16,183 bases of DNA, taken from the NCBI GenBank assembly GCA_035276085.1, contig DATELY010000030.1, forward strand, positions 1 to 16,183. Reading direction: 5' to 3'. Positions 16,052-16,183 of the stretch are shown here, one piece after another (positions within the stretch are counted from its first letter, which is position 1; every line of letters starts with the position of its first letter). The DNA is from DATELY01 sp035276085 (GTDB taxonomy: Bacteria; Pseudomonadota; Gammaproteobacteria; Steroidobacterales; Steroidobacteraceae). The position numbers and the translations under genes are program-made. The notes below the pieces were generated by a model. The model saw only the letters and a program-made list of their open reading frames with translations. It was not told where the DNA came from and made no database searches.

Positions 16052-16183
16052 TTGCGGATGCGTCGAACACCACAGAGATCCAGGTCAGGCAGGGATTGCG
16101 GTCTGGATTGGACTGACGGATCGGTGCCGTCCGTAGCGGCGTGCGGAACCGCTTTAAGGATCGCGGAATCTCCGGGACGCGTA

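Noticed and set aside
16135..16153. AGCGG...CCGCTTT hairpin as a terminator after the last gene
   Set aside because: The stem is only five pairs with a nine-base loop and a run of just three T residues; too weak to call.

Overview
The window is GC-rich, densely coded Gram-negative DNA. The evidence is outer-membrane lipoproteins, an RND efflux pump with its outer-membrane channel, a beta-barrel porin-like protein, and REP-type palindromes between convergent genes. It reads as chromosomal DNA of a proteobacterium. A gammaproteobacterium near the Steroidobacter/Xanthomonadales side, or a betaproteobacterium, would fit, but no rRNA or marker gene fixes this and the placement is inference only. 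I see no phage genes, transposases, CRISPR array, tRNA or rRNA.

Layout. (1) Bases 1-1072, minus strand: a decayed mannose-1-phosphate guanylyltransferase-like gene with a frameshift and lost catalytic motifs, running off the left edge. (2) 1257-2051, plus strand: a secreted outer-membrane beta-barrel protein, divergent from (1). The spacer between them carries two pairs of an 11-bp-periodic direct repeat, CGTCAG-N5-CGTCAG. (3) 2111-2218: a composite REP-like palindrome between convergent genes. (4) 13709 down to 2240, minus strand: a co-oriented six-gene block with mdtA (adaptor), mdtB and mdtC (two RND transporter subunits), a NodT/OprM-type outer-membrane channel lipoprotein, an OmpR-family response regulator and a TctE/QseC-type sensor kinase. 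The mdtB/mdtC and mdtC/channel junctions overlap by 4 bases and regulator/kinase overlap by 17. A 169-base gap between channel and regulator holds a third CGTCAG pair. (5) 13710-14086: a 377-base divergent spacer with a perfect 14-bp palindrome resembling parS/Noc sites. (6) 14087-16051, plus strand: three small envelope genes, namely a glycine-zipper lipoprotein, a secreted DUF6515-type protein and an unrecognised lipoprotein.

How the parts may work together. MdtA, MdtB, MdtC and the channel should form a tripartite heteromeric RND exporter of the MdtABC/MuxABC-OpmB kind, spanning both membranes. The adjacent two-component system is the natural candidate regulator. The repeated CGTCAG pairs have the geometry expected of an OmpR-family dimer site and lie before the regulator gene and in the divergent promoter region of the barrel protein and the decayed transferase. 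This suggests a small local regulon and autoregulation. No such pair was seen before mdtA, so regulation of the pump itself is not shown.

The most unusual feature is a 163-base palindromic element with perfect 19-bp ends inside mdtC. It leaves the frame open and adds about 55 residues to the cytoplasmic loop between TM6 and TM7, much as Rickettsia palindromic elements do in other genes.
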